From: Candidatus Brockarchaeota archaeon
Lineage (GTDB): Archaea > Thermoproteota > EX4484-205 > JAAOZP01
Reading direction: 5' to 3'
NCBI GenBank assembly: GCA_017601225.1
Contig: JAFNIX010000006.1
Coordinates: 1 to 40,000 of the forward strand
DNA: 40,000 nt
Below, piece by piece: positions 24,656 through 34,066 of this stretch; position 1 is the first letter of the stretch, and every line of letters begins with the position of its first letter. The notes beneath the pieces were generated by a model, which saw only the letters and a program-made list of their open reading frames with translations, made no database searches and was not told the DNA's origin. Position numbers and translations under genes: made by a program.

Positions 24656-24996
24656 ATATAGTTGGGATCTTGATTCAGATTATTGTTAGTGTTATTATAG
24701 TTGCTCCGGTACTTTGGATCGCGGGTAGAGTTCTTGCGGGAAAGGGTAAGGCTAAGTTCACCGACGCTATTTGGATAGTCGTCCTAGGAGTGGTCTTGGG
24801 TTCAATCGTCGGCGCTTTTCTCAGCGGCTGGGTCGCGGCTCTGATTACGCTTATAATTTGGCTGGCGCTTATCAAACACTTCTTCGACTGCGGATGGTTG
24901 AAAGCCCTTGTAATAGCCATCGTCGCAGCATTAATCTTCGCGGTTATAATCGTGGTTCTGGCTCTCATCGGAATCGGAGTAGCAGGGCTCCTCTAA
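24652..24996 (+). CDS. Small four-helix membrane protein
   Basis: 114 residues, almost entirely hydrophobic. Helices lie at about 3-25, 38-60, 61-80 and 86-112, with short charged loops (GKGKAKF, KHFFDCGWLK). No family is recognised with confidence. The start at 24652 is supported by the strong upstream GAGGAGAGGAGG and by the 4-base overlap with the 41-residue frame before it, so translation is probably coupled. Function unknown; the coupling suggests the two small products act together. Confidence 0.75.
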   Translation: MNIVGILIQIIVSVIIVAPVLWIAGRVLAGKGKAKFTDAIWIVVLGVVLGSIVGAFLSGWVAALITLIIWLALIKHFFDCGWLKALVIAIVAALIFAVIIVVLALIGIGVAGLL

Positions 24997-25126
24997 ACAT
25001 TCATTGAATAATGCCCCGTCAACCAAGGAGGCTTCAATAAGCTAGTGTTGCAACACGCATACCTCGAGTCTTTAATAAGCCTTGCCCAACTACCGACTTT
25101 TTACATAGCTAGTGATATATGAAGGG

Positions 25127-27574
25127 TTAGCTACCGTCTTCGAAGCATATTTCCCAGTGCAGAGGGTTCTCGCCAGAAATCATTGGAACTATTAAGGACC
25201 CATTAGCCCCAGGCTGCACCGGTGTTGGACGGTTGTCAACAATAGCTCTAACCTGCCTCGTCGGAATGCCGGCTGCAACAATGAAGCCCAGCTGGCCCGC
25301 CGGCCTTTGCAACTCGCCTTTCAACATTTTTTTCGACTCGTCCCAAGCTACGTTCCGCAGTTCTCCGCCGCCTGTTAAGTGGAAGCTTGTTCCAACAATC
25401 CAAGGGTTTGAACGCTTCTCTCGGATTGCCAGCACTCTGGCTGCAGGGCCGAAGAACGTAACTTGCACAGTCTCATCTGTGGAGCTCCATAAAAGTTTCC
25501 CAGCGTCCCCGGGATGCGTGTAGCCGCCCCGCCTGGGTTTAGATGGGGCTTCTCCAAGGAACTGGCCCGACCAGAATTCGTAGACCCAGTATTTCCTATC
25601 AGGGTTTAACCCCAGCAGGCTCCACGGAATATTGAACCTTGTTATCAGGTGCTCTCTACCTTCCCTAGTCTTTGGAGGCTCCCAGGCGAACAGGCCGGCG
25701 ATGATCCAGCTGTCCCATTCAGTTTCCACCTGTTGCACCCAGATGTTTCCCCCATCCTCCTCGATGCTTACCGCCGTGGCCTCGCTTCCGCTGCGGCTCA
25801 TGTCCTCGTATGACAATTGTTCAACAGTAACAGGTTCGAAAAGGTCCACGGGCTTTGCTGAGGATCCGGCTGGCGGCAGCACTGAGAGTAAGACTTGCCA
25901 CCTGTCTTCAGGCAGAGTAGCAAGGTCGTCGCCGATACTGATCTCGCCGCCCGAAAAGTATGCTGCCGTGGCACGGATCCTAGCCTCCTCAAGCGTGCCA
26001 GGTGGGCCAACGCAGAGACATGAGGGCTGGATTATCCCCCACCTGTGGTTTTTCCACAAGTGGGACGCAACAGACCTATAGTTTTCCTTCATGAACTGCC
26101 AAGTAACGTATCCGGTGTTTCCCGTGTCGTTGCAGGTGTAGAGCAGCTGGAAATATCCTAGGCCGCAAGGCTCATATGGGTTACAGTTTAACACTAGGCA
26201 CTCTGGGTCAATGTTCCTCAGGGTTTCAGAGATTAACCTACATCCTAGGCGTGCAGCCTCAACACCTCCTCCGGCTACGATTCTCCGATTATACCGGTTG
26301 CGTAGACGCGGGTTGCACGGGCCGCCCATAAAGTCGAGCTTGAAGTATTTGACTCCCTTCTTGGCTAGTGAAGATATTTTTTCACGGAGATAGTTCTGAG
26401 CCTCAGGGTGCGTAAGATCCAGGGCGTAAACCTTTCCATACGGTTTCCAGAACCATGTCCAGTATGGGGCTGGCTTCTCCTTCTCGTCTCCGAGAAGCCA
26501 CTCCGGGTGTTTGGCAGCAACCGGGTCGAACTCGCTGATTGTGAAAGGCGCCTTCCAGACCCCTAGGTTGAAACCCATTTTTTCAAGCTGCTCCGAAAGC
26601 CATTTCAACCCGTGGGGGAACTGCTCGTTCTCATCGTATGAGCTTGGCAGATAGTCTTTCTCCCAGCCAAGGTCGACCTGAATATTCTTGAGCCCAAGGC
26701 TCTTTAAACGCTCAGCCCCGATCCTAGCGTTCTCCAAGACGCGTTCCTCGCTGACGCCTAACCGGAAAGGGTACCAGCTGCACCAGCTTACCGGAGGGTT
26801 TTCTAAGGACCTGATTCGGTTTTTCTCCCCGACAATGTCTCCAAACTCCTCTAGGAGAAGCCAAGGGTCCCTCCCAAGCATCAGCACAACGTCTTCCAGC
26901 TTAACGGACTCCCCAGGGTAAACTATTACGTCGCCGGCGTCAAAACCCATCTTCCATCCAGCGACACCTAGGCAACTGTTGAACCTTGTTTCAACCATGC
27001 CGAGCCATCTTTCAAACGTTAGGAAACCCGCTAAGAAAGCCATCCTGTCAAATGGGTTGTAGACTTCCCAGCAGACTTGAGACGACCCTTGGACCTCGCT
27101 GCTTGAAACCTGCTCCACCACTTCACTACTCGGCTTCGGGCTCCGACTTAGCTTTCGAACACGCCCCCAGTAGCCACCTTCCTCGTATACTCGTGCTTCC
27201 CCCTGTCTTACTCCAAACGAGGTTTCACCCGGCCCCGCGGATTCGAGTAGAGCAAGCTCATTGAGACAGGCGGTCTTGGTCGAAAGGTTTTGGAAGAAGC
27301 TGCTTATTTCAAGATGGTTCGGATGGTTAGTGATATCCTGAATTATTTTCGCGCCGGCTGTTTTAAACATCCAAGTCATTCTTAAGCCTTCCTCGTTCTC
27401 CAGCCTCTCTACCCTAAGCTCCTCCGGGTAATGCTTATGTCCGCTTAAGCATACGTTGCATGTTAAAGATCCGATCTTAAACCCGGGCCACTGCGGGGAG
27501 GAAAGACGCCAAGCTGATTCTTCCGTTTCAACCTTAAATGGCCCGGCTGAAAACACGGTTCTAATTCCAGTCAA
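25127..27574 (-). CDS. GH36-like alpha-galactosidase (clan GH-D)
   Basis: 815 residues. An N-terminal beta-sandwich region (about 1-260) is followed by a beta/alpha barrel: NPPVSWCSWYPFRLGVSEE, LKNIQVDLGWEKDYLP, LGVWKAPF, KGVKYFKLDFMGGP with the candidate nucleophile Asp at about residue 414, and FSGGEISIGDD with the candidate acid/base Asp at about 548. A C-terminal beta domain follows. These blocks match the melibiase/alpha-galactosidase group, which removes terminal alpha-linked galactose with retention. No signal peptide is seen, so it probably acts inside the cell on imported oligosaccharides. Related enzymes act on other alpha-glycosides, so the exact sugar is inferred. It stands alone. 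Confidence 0.85.
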   Translation of the reverse strand: MTGIRTVFSAGPFKVETEESAWRLSSPQWPGFKIGSLTCNVCLSGHKHYPEELRVERLENEEGLRMTWMFKTAGAKIIQDITNHPNHLEISSFFQNLSTKTACLNELALLESAGPGETSFGVRQGEARVYEEGGYWGRVRKLSRSPKPSSEVVEQVSSSEVQGSSQVCWEVYNPFDRMAFLAGFLTFERWLGMVETRFNSCLGVAGWKMGFDAGDVIVYPGESVKLEDVVLMLGRDPWLLLEEFGDIVGEKNRIRSLENPPVSWCSWYPFRLGVSEERVLENARIGAERLKSLGLKNIQVDLGWEKDYLPSSYDENEQFPHGLKWLSEQLEKMGFNLGVWKAPFTISEFDPVAAKHPEWLLGDEKEKPAPYWTWFWKPYGKVYALDLTHPEAQNYLREKISSLAKKGVKYFKLDFMGGPCNPRLRNRYNRRIVAGGGVEAARLGCRLISETLRNIDPECLVLNCNPYEPCGLGYFQLLYTCNDTGNTGYVTWQFMKENYRSVASHLWKNHRWGIIQPSCLCVGPPGTLEEARIRATAAYFSGGEISIGDDLATLPEDRWQVLLSVLPPAGSSAKPVDLFEPVTVEQLSYEDMSRSGSEATAVSIEEDGGNIWVQQVETEWDSWIIAGLFAWEPPKTREGREHLITRFNIPWSLLGLNPDRKYWVYEFWSGQFLGEAPSKPRRGGYTHPGDAGKLLWSSTDETVQVTFFGPAARVLAIREKRSNPWIVGTSFHLTGGGELRNVAWDESKKMLKGELQRPAGQLGFIVAAGIPTRQVRAIVDNRPTPVQPGANGSLIVPMISGENPLHWEICFEDGS

Positions 27575-27671
27575 GCTTCAACAGTCTAGGCGGAATGGTA
27601 ATTAAGCGTTGCGCCCTAGTTCTTGGAGACGCACGTTTAAAATAAGGATTATGTATGCTACATGTGTTTAA

Positions 27672-28775
27672 TCAGGGTTGTCTACCAGTATCCTTCAACA
27701 CTTTTCTAAACGAGTCTAGGAAATACTCCATCTCGGCTCTCCCCTCGTAACCCACATTGCCTATTCTAGTCGTCTCATTCCTCAGCTTGCCCATTCCTCT
27801 AGCTATCAATATCCCATATTCCTCATACAGCCTCTTGATTATTGAGTCAGCATTAAGCCCCGTGTTTTTGAAAACTATTATCGCCGTAGACCAGTATTCT
27901 TTATCGCGTGGAAAAACCTCAATGTTCTCTGACTCTAAGAATTCATATATCATTCTAGCGTTCTCAGAATGTCTCCTTATTCGTTCTTCATACCCCTCTT
28001 CTTTCAATATTTCAAGCGCTTCAGCCATACCATATATCAAAGGCACCGCGGGTGTAAAGGGGGTCTCCCTCTTAAGATGGAACCGGTGAATCTTCTCAAC
28101 GTCTAGATAGAAGCTTCTTCGTCTAGGATTTTTCAAACCCTTTTCTAACGCCTTCCCGCTTACTGAGACAAAGGATAAGCCTGGAGGTCCGCCAAGCCCT
28201 TTTTGGCTTGCAGTCACGCAGACATCAACGCCCAGCTTATCAGTATAAAAGGGTTCAACACCGAGGTCTGAAACCGTGTCCACGAAAACCAGGATCCCTC
28301 TCTTTCTAGCAATGTTGGCAACCTCCTCCATCATTCTGAAGGTTACTCCCGTAGAGGTTTCATTATGCACTATGAAGATGCTTTCCACATTATTGTTCTC
28401 AACCGCGTCCACCATGCTTCTAAGGCTTGGTATACTTCCCCATTCTGATCTAACGATGACAGGCTTAGCGCCAACCTTCAAAGCATTCTCCACAATCCTT
28501 CCGGTGAATTCTCCGAAATCCGGTATAAGCACCTTCTCATTCTCATAGACAAAATTCTGGAAAACCATGTCCACTCCTGCAGTCCCAGAGCCGCTTATAA
28601 TGTAAACATTGTTTTCAGTCTTGAAAACATTTTTCAAGCCTTCCTCAACCTTCTCGTAAAGGACGTGGAACTCTTCACCCCTATGGTTTATGATGGGTTT
28701 AGCCATCGCCTTCAAAACCCTTTCAGGCAGGGTTATCGGGCCTGGTATCAGCAGCATACGGGATTTCTGAGCCAT
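27672..28775 (-). CDS. Class V aminotransferase (alanine-glyoxylate / serine-pyruvate type)
   Basis: 367 residues. The N terminus LLIPGPITLPERVLKAMAKPIINHRGEEF is the standard start of the AGXT/SPT group. SGSGTAGVDM binds the phosphate of PLP, VHNETSTGV and VFVDTVSDLGV give the pyridine-contacting Asp, and Lys192 in TASQKGLGGPPG is the Schiff-base lysine. A C-terminal GKLRNETTRIGNVGY closes the active site. It moves an amino group between serine or alanine and glyoxylate, pyruvate or a related keto acid, in serine/glycine metabolism. It sits 42 bases after the GatA stop on the same strand. Confidence 0.92.
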   Translation of the reverse strand: MAQKSRMLLIPGPITLPERVLKAMAKPIINHRGEEFHVLYEKVEEGLKNVFKTENNVYIISGSGTAGVDMVFQNFVYENEKVLIPDFGEFTGRIVENALKVGAKPVIVRSEWGSIPSLRSMVDAVENNNVESIFIVHNETSTGVTFRMMEEVANIARKRGILVFVDTVSDLGVEPFYTDKLGVDVCVTASQKGLGGPPGLSFVSVSGKALEKGLKNPRRRSFYLDVEKIHRFHLKRETPFTPAVPLIYGMAEALEILKEEGYEERIRRHSENARMIYEFLESENIEVFPRDKEYWSTAIIVFKNTGLNADSIIKRLYEEYGILIARGMGKLRNETTRIGNVGYEGRAEMEYFLDSFRKVLKDTGRQP

Positions 28776-28817
28776 CTCCCGGAAGAATGTTAAAAACGTT
28801 TTTAACCCTTTCCTAGG

Positions 28818-30266
28818 CTAACCGGTCTTGAGCCACCTGGTGAACCCGGTTTCACACTCGTAAGCATAGGACAATTTTAACAGGGTTGTCTCATCGAAAT
28901 GGTTCCCTATTAGTTGAAGACTCACGGGAAGAGATTCGACGAAGCCTGCTGGAACACTTACAGCCGGAAGCCCAGCCAGGTTGACAGCCACCGTTTCAAA
29001 ATCCATCATGTACATTTCAAGCGGCGACACTATTTCTCCTATTCTCCAAGGAAGGACGGGCATGGTTGGCGTCGCCAGAGCGTCGAAGTCTCTAAACAGG
29101 AGCTTGAAATCATCATGTATCTTCCTCCTGACCCTGCAGGCCTTCATGTAGAAATCCTCCTTATAGCCTGCGGATAGCACGAAGGTTCCTAGGAATATTC
29201 TTCTCTTAACCTCCTCCCCGAAGCCCTCCGTCCTAGTCTTAACAATCCTCTCCTCCCATTTGCCTTCGACACGCTTCCCTCCGTAACGGATCCCGTCGAA
29301 CCTTGCAAGGTTGCTTGAACACTCCGCCATGGCTATGATGTAGTAGGCTGGAAGAGAATACTTCAGGAAGGGGAAAGATACCTCTTCAACTGAGCATCCA
29401 ATTTTCTCAAGCACACCGATGGCATCGTAAACCTTTGCCGAAATTTTCTCGTCAATATTCATGAAACCCTCTTTAATAATGCCGATCCTCAGACCTCTGG
29501 CCCCGCCCATGGCTTCTTCAACATAATTCGGAGGCTCCCGGCTTGAGGTGGTTAAATCCCTCGGGTCGCCTCCAGATATTACTTGAAGCAGCAGAGCGGT
29601 TGACAACGTGTCCCTGGCCATCGGCCCTATTTGGTCGAGACTGCTAGCGTAGGCTATTAAACCGTAGCGTGAAACCCTGCCGTAAGTCGGCTTTAACCCA
29701 ACCACCGAGTTGAAGGCCGCAGGGTTCCTTATTGATCCCCCCGTGTCGCTTCCAAGAGCAAGCTCAACAGCCCCGGTTGCGAGTGAGACCGCGCTTCCAC
29801 CACTGCTTCCTCCAGAAACCCTTGAATGGTCGAAAAAGTTTCTCGTCGGACCGAAGAAAGAGGTTTCAGTGCTTGACCCCATTGCGAACTCATCCATATT
29901 CGTCTTTCCAATTATGATGCCGTCCTCCATCTTTATCTTCTCAACAACAGTAGCATCGTAAACAGGAACATAGTTTTCAAGCATTCTTGAGGCGCATGTA
30001 GTCCTCAGCCCCCTTGTGGAAATATTGTCTTTAACCGCAACCAGTAGGCCGGCCAGCCTGCCTGTTTTACCGCCTGTTCTGATTTTATGCTTAAGCTCCT
30101 CAGCGCTTCTAAGTGCGCCGTCCTTGTCAACCGTTATGAAAGCATTTAGCCCTCTTGTTTCCTCGATTTTTTCAAGAGCCCTGTAGACTTTCTCAACCGG
30201 ATCAGCGGGGTCCAAAGCCTGTTTTAAAAAACTGTTTACCCCAAAACTTGTCCTGACACAAACCAT
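28818..30266 (-). CDS. gatA: Glutamyl/aspartyl-tRNA amidotransferase subunit A
   Basis: 482 residues, the standard GatA length. The amidase signature is complete: catalytic Lys79 (VAVKDN), cis-Ser154 (GGSSGGSAVS) and nucleophile Ser178 (SDTGGSIRNPA). GatA releases ammonia from glutamine, which GatB uses to turn Asp-tRNA(Asn) or Glu-tRNA(Gln) into the amide form. Archaea generally use GatCAB for Asn-tRNA and GatDE for Gln-tRNA. The annotated start overlaps the end of gatC by 31 bases, so translation is coupled. gatB is not in the window. Confidence 0.96.
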   Translation of the reverse strand: MVCVRTSFGVNSFLKQALDPADPVEKVYRALEKIEETRGLNAFITVDKDGALRSAEELKHKIRTGGKTGRLAGLLVAVKDNISTRGLRTTCASRMLENYVPVYDATVVEKIKMEDGIIIGKTNMDEFAMGSSTETSFFGPTRNFFDHSRVSGGSSGGSAVSLATGAVELALGSDTGGSIRNPAAFNSVVGLKPTYGRVSRYGLIAYASSLDQIGPMARDTLSTALLLQVISGGDPRDLTTSSREPPNYVEEAMGGARGLRIGIIKEGFMNIDEKISAKVYDAIGVLEKIGCSVEEVSFPFLKYSLPAYYIIAMAECSSNLARFDGIRYGGKRVEGKWEERIVKTRTEGFGEEVKRRIFLGTFVLSAGYKEDFYMKACRVRRKIHDDFKLLFRDFDALATPTMPVLPWRIGEIVSPLEMYMMDFETVAVNLAGLPAVSVPAGFVESLPVSLQLIGNHFDETTLLKLSYAYECETGFTRWLKTG

Positions 30267-30532
30267 TTCTCATCCTTCTCTCCCGCGTTCTTTAAAACAT
30301 CATCCTCTGAAAGGGTTTCAGCCGGCTCGTCTCCCCTGAGGGTCTCGGTGAAACCGGTCACATATGCCATTGGCTCAACGTCAAGCTGCAGGCTTCTCAC
30401 GGTGTTGAAATACTCTAGTATCTCGTTAACATCCTTCTGGAGTCTTTCCACGTCAGCGTCGCTCAGAGAGATTCTGCAAAGCTTAGCGTAATGTAGAACC
30501 TCCTCTTTTGAAACAACTACTTTTCCACTCAT
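30236..30532 (-). CDS. gatC: Glutamyl/aspartyl-tRNA amidotransferase subunit C
   Basis: 98 residues matching GatC: ISKEEVLHYAKLCRISLSD-like start (here VSKEEVLHYAKLCRISLSD), LQKDVNEILEYFNTVRSLQLDVEPMAYV, then LRGDEPAETLSEDDVLKNA and the C-terminal KWFVSGQVL. GatC wraps around the GatA/GatB interface and stabilises the complex. First gene of a gatC-gatA pair; the aminotransferase may follow in the same transcript. Confidence 0.93.
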   Translation of the reverse strand: MSGKVVVSKEEVLHYAKLCRISLSDADVERLQKDVNEILEYFNTVRSLQLDVEPMAYVTGFTETLRGDEPAETLSEDDVLKNAGEKDEKWFVSGQVLG

Positions 30533-30736
30533 CCGAACGCCCCTATTTCTCTCAAGAATGTCTATTTATCGGTTTCCTCAATAACAGCCGAAGCTTGCCG
30601 TTTTGGGAATCGGAGTGTCCGGGCATTCCAGTATTTAAGCCTATTAGACACCGGTAGCTATATTTTTAAAAAAAGCACTACGCAAGCCCCCTAGTGGCCG
30701 AATGGTTTCTAACGGGTAATATGGAAATCCTTAAGC

Positions 30737-31366
30737 CTACTGGGTCTGTGAACCGGTTTCCTCCATCTGGTGTCTAACGGCCTCAGGTATCTCTGGGAAG
30801 CTTGATTTCATTTTCTGCGAAGCCAAGATGGATGCTTCCTTCAGAATCTGGTCTGCCTCGCTGTCAGGCGCGATATATGTCTCGTAGCCTGTGACCTCGC
30901 CAGCCTGTATAAGCACTCGGTTCATCATGTCTTCAACCTGTCTGAGGCTGTCGGCAACCTGTGGCGCAACATTCCTTATCTCGTTTCCAACCCTGTTCAC
31001 TACATTAACAACGGGTCCAAGGATCTTCAGAGTCTCCTTAAAGTCTATCGTGTCCTCGAGCCTAAGTATTACTCTTTCAAGAGCAAGCCTGTTGCTCAGA
31101 ATTATCTTACCCATCTTCCTTACTTGAGCGACCTCGTTCGCATAAACTTGGGCGCGGGAATTGTCTCGCTCAACAAGAGCCTTCTCAACTTCTTTGAAAA
31201 GCTGCTCGTCCCTCATCTTGATCCTATGGTATATCCTGTCGAGGTTCTGCTCCTGAATCTTAAGCATCGCGACTGCTTCCCTTAACGCATCTTGAAACGC
31301 GTGCTGGTCCGCTGGTTGCGGGGGTGGTTGAGGCTTCCTTCCGAATAACGGACTCATCTTTATCAT
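30737..31366 (-). CDS. ESCRT-III-like (Snf7/CdvB paralogue) protein
   Basis: 209 residues. After a Pro-rich N terminus (GRKPQPPPQPADQ), a long charged helical region (about 25-135) follows the ESCRT-III pattern: MRDEQLFKEVEKALVERDNSRAQVYANEVAQVRKM. The C-terminal part carries SSFPEIPEAV near residue 190, similar to the MIM2 type of Pro motif that binds the MIT domain of Vps4. There is no winged helix, so it corresponds to the short CdvB paralogues (CdvB1/B2/B3). Such proteins polymerise on the membrane at the division site. TATA-like AATATTTAA at about 31388-31396 supports the ATG at 31366. It diverges from the Vps4 gene. Confidence 0.85.
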   Translation of the reverse strand: MIKMSPLFGRKPQPPPQPADQHAFQDALREAVAMLKIQEQNLDRIYHRIKMRDEQLFKEVEKALVERDNSRAQVYANEVAQVRKMGKIILSNRLALERVILRLEDTIDFKETLKILGPVVNVVNRVGNEIRNVAPQVADSLRQVEDMMNRVLIQAGEVTGYETYIAPDSEADQILKEASILASQKMKSSFPEIPEAVRHQMEETGSQTQ

Positions 31367-31454
31367 TTATCCGCCTTATGTCGTGGCTTAAATATTTTTA
31401 GTGACGCAATAAATCTTTACTTTAAGGTAGATAAAACTTAATAGGAATCCTTTA

Positions 31455-32633
31455 TTGGTGTCAAGCAGAGTGGAAGTGTCCAGCTTGGGCTGGCGGAGCG
31501 AGCTTGAGAAAACTGCGATAAGAAAGGCGCATGAGGCAGTTACAATGGACAGTCAGGGGGACTACAAGTCTGCCCTGAAGCTCTACAGGGAGACTATTGA
31601 AATACTCATGCAGCTTTACACGTTGACTGATAATGATAGTATGAAAAGGGTCTATCTAGACCGGATAAGGGAGTATCAGAAAAGAGTTGAAAAGCTTGAA
31701 GGATTTATGAAGAGGAAGGAGGAGGTTGTTTACATCAATAAAACCGAGGCCAAAGAGGGGGAGGACAAGTGGCTTCAAGACGTCGTCCTGATAGAGAAGC
31801 CCTCTGTCAGGTGGGAGGACATCATAAACCTGGAGGAGGCTAAGAAGAAGCTATACGTCAACGTGATTTTTCCAACTATCCGGCCGGATGTATATAAGCT
31901 ACCCTGGTCCACAGGGATCCTTTTCTACGGGCCCCCGGGATGTGGAAAAACACTCTTGGCAGCAGCCCTAGCCAACAGCATCAGGGCCACCTTCTACTTG
32001 GTTAAAGCATCTTCAGTACTTTCTAAATGGCTTGGAGAGTCGGAGAAGAATATTGCTAGGCTTTTCGAACACGCTAGGAGGAACAGCAGCTCCAGCGAGC
32101 CTGCTATACTTTTCATAGATGAGGTTGAAAGCATCGTCGGAACCCATATTTATGAGACAGGGGGCGAGTCGAGAGCCAGGCTGCAGCTCCAGCAGGAGAT
32201 GGATGGTCTTGCAAGCAAGGGTCGTGTGGAACACGTCTATGTGATAGCTGCGACTAACAACCCTTGGCTCCTGCCGGATTCCTTCCTAAGAAGGTTTGAG
32301 GAACGCCTTTACGTTCCTCCTCCCGACATTACGGCTAGGAAAAAGCTCTTCATGTATTTCACATCTAAGCTCAGCCTTAAGCCGCCGATATACTACGATG
32401 AGCTGGCGCGTTTAACAGAAGGATATTCTGCTCACGATATTGAAAACATATGTAAAGATGCTTTCAAGATGACGATTGAAGAATTCTTTGAGCAGGGTGA
32501 CCCGATGAAGGGTGACCCTAGGCCCGTCAGCATGGAGGATCTTGTTAAAGCGATTAAAAACAGGGGTAGCAGCATAAGCAGGGAGAGCCTGGCTAAAATG
32601 GAAGAGTGGAGGAGGGAAAGAGGCTCTGCTTAA
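31455..32633 (+). CDS. cdvC: Vps4/CdvC-type AAA ATPase with MIT domain
   Basis: 392 residues. The N-terminal MIT domain (about 13-85) is a three-helix bundle (KAHEAVTMDSQGDYKSALKLY...). A linker leads to the AAA module: Walker A GPPGCGKT (159-166), pore-loop KWLGES, Walker B AILFIDEVES (Asp222, Glu223), the second region of homology with FLRRFEER, and a C-terminal lid ending YSAHDIENICKDAF. The ATPase pulls ESCRT-III subunits out of polymers, driving cell division in Cdv archaea. The start is TTG at 31455 or GTG at 31458. It is flanked on both sides by ESCRT-III genes and overlaps the downstream one tail to tail by 4 bases. Confidence 0.95.
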   Translation: MVSSRVEVSSLGWRSELEKTAIRKAHEAVTMDSQGDYKSALKLYRETIEILMQLYTLTDNDSMKRVYLDRIREYQKRVEKLEGFMKRKEEVVYINKTEAKEGEDKWLQDVVLIEKPSVRWEDIINLEEAKKKLYVNVIFPTIRPDVYKLPWSTGILFYGPPGCGKTLLAAALANSIRATFYLVKASSVLSKWLGESEKNIARLFEHARRNSSSSEPAILFIDEVESIVGTHIYETGGESRARLQLQQEMDGLASKGRVEHVYVIAATNNPWLLPDSFLRRFEERLYVPPPDITARKKLFMYFTSKLSLKPPIYYDELARLTEGYSAHDIENICKDAFKMTIEEFFEQGDPMKGDPRPVSMEDLVKAIKNRGSSISRESLAKMEEWRRERGSA

Positions 32634-33346
32634 ACAAGCTCCTCCTCGCGTTTTACAATAACCTTCTTCTCCTTAATGAGCTCGTTCAAAAGGCTTTCAA
32701 CCTCGTTCTTCCCCATCGAAAGGTCTTTTGCGCACTTCTCTATGTCGAAGGAATCCGTGTTCGCCTTAAGATATTCTAAAACCCTTTGCTTAGCCTCCTC
32801 CCTAAGGTCGTGGCTAGGCACCTTTGGAAAAGTTGTTTCAAGCTTTAACAGGGCAAGCCTCTCCGCCTCCTTGATGACTCTCTCAGCCTCAACGTCAACG
32901 GCTTCCGACCTGATGGCTGTCGTCTTGGTTATTATTGATGCTGCTTCCTCGAGTTTAGCCTTGACTCCGACGAACTCCTTCTCGAGATTCGGCAGGGGGC
33001 TTGTTTCACTTATCCTGGAGAGCAGTCTCGCCAGCTGCGGGAGCATGCCGTAAAGCTCCTCGGACTCAACCATTGTTTCAAGCCTGAGCTTAATGGTTAA
33101 CACGAGCAGGCTTGACTGGTAGATAAGCTTAGCAACCCTTCTCAGCATGGCTATCTCCTCAGCATAGGCCTTAGCCCTGTCGTGATCGTTTTTTTCGAGA
33201 AGAAGACTTATCTTTTCAAGGTACTCGCTGTCCTTCCTCCTCAGGTTCCTTACAATCTTTTCAAGATCGTAAGACACAAGCTCTATGTCTGTCAACGACT
33301 CTCTGAGTAGAAGCTTAACCCTCTCCATGCTGCCTGCGGGCTCCAT
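32630..33346 (-). CDS. ESCRT-III-like protein with C-terminal winged helix (CdvB type)
   Basis: 238 residues. Residues about 8-150 form a helical ESCRT-III domain (DIELVSYDLEKIVRNLRRKD, KNDHDRAKAYAEEIAMLRR). TTFPKVPSHD near residue 175 matches the FPxxP position of the other ESCRT-III protein here. Residues about 180-236 read as a winged helix (VLEYLKANTDSFDIEKCAKDLSMGKNEVESLLNELIKEKKVIVKRE). The C-terminal winged helix is the mark of CdvB proper, which in Sulfolobus binds the membrane recruiter CdvA. No CdvA is recognised here. The ATG at 33346 follows the rpiA stop by 2 bases, so it belongs to that operon. Confidence 0.88.
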   Translation of the reverse strand: MEPAGSMERVKLLLRESLTDIELVSYDLEKIVRNLRRKDSEYLEKISLLLEKNDHDRAKAYAEEIAMLRRVAKLIYQSSLLVLTIKLRLETMVESEELYGMLPQLARLLSRISETSPLPNLEKEFVGVKAKLEEAASIITKTTAIRSEAVDVEAERVIKEAERLALLKLETTFPKVPSHDLREEAKQRVLEYLKANTDSFDIEKCAKDLSMGKNEVESLLNELIKEKKVIVKREEELV

Positions 33347-33348
33347 CT

Positions 33349-34062
33349 TTACCTTCTTCTCCCCTCCAATTCTAACACTCCACCGCTCGTACCTACATAA
33401 GCATAGCTTACGAGGCCTTTAAAGATACCGTTCTCCAGAATCCCAGGGGTATTGTTGAAGAAATCGTCCAGCCAGTCGAGACTACGGTTTTCAGGCAGGG
33501 GGACGTCGATAATAGCGTTTCCAGAGTCTGTTATTACTGGACCAACCTTGCCGCTTCCCGTCCTGATTCTAACGCTTACTCCAAGAGCCTTTTCAACCCT
33601 TTTTTTAACAAGTAGAACCAGGTTTTGAAGAACCTCCACGGGTATTGGGAACCCCGGCGGAACCCTGTCAGCAATCTTCCTCTCATCCAGAATCAGAACC
33701 ATCTTCTTAGAAACTGAGCTAAGAACCTTCTCGAGAAGCAGGGCGCCTCCCCCGCCTTTTATCGCAGTCAACGATTCTCTTTCCACAAGGTCTGCACTAT
33801 CTATAGTAACATCCACATAGTCTATCTGGTTGAAGCTGGTGGCTTCTAAACCCTCCTCGAAAATCTTGAACTCTATCTGGCGAGAAGATGGGACGAGGCG
33901 AACATCTCTAATAATGCCCGCCCTGATTCTCTCAGCCAGCAGAGGCAGGAAAACGTCTCCCATCGTACTTCCGGAGCCCAGACCAATAATCATCCCGGAT
34001 TCAACATGGGTTAGAGCCCTCTCAGCTGCAAGCCTCCTCAGCTCGGTGAGGCTTCCAGTCAT
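33349..34062 (-). CDS. rpiA: Ribose-5-phosphate isomerase A
   Basis: 237 residues. The phosphate/substrate loop GLGSGSTMGDVF, the ring-opening region VDVTIDSADLV, the AIKGGGGALLLEKVL loop and a catalytic Glu/Lys context in KKMVLILDERK match RpiA. It interconverts ribose 5-phosphate and ribulose 5-phosphate, supplying ribose for nucleotides. It lies between the coiled-coil gene (4-base gap) and the CdvB-type gene (2-base gap) and is therefore co-transcribed with division genes. Confidence 0.95.
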   Translation of the reverse strand: MTGSLTELRRLAAERALTHVESGMIIGLGSGSTMGDVFLPLLAERIRAGIIRDVRLVPSSRQIEFKIFEEGLEATSFNQIDYVDVTIDSADLVERESLTAIKGGGGALLLEKVLSSVSKKMVLILDERKIADRVPPGFPIPVEVLQNLVLLVKKRVEKALGVSVRIRTGSGKVGPVITDSGNAIIDVPLPENRSLDWLDDFFNNTPGILENGIFKGLVSYAYVGTSGGVLELEGRRR

Positions 34063-34066
34063 CTCT

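Noticed and set aside
30670..30735. tRNA-like phrase CCTAGTGGCCGAATGG before the ESCRT-III stop
   Set aside because: No T-arm, no acceptor pairing and no anticodon stem could be drawn.
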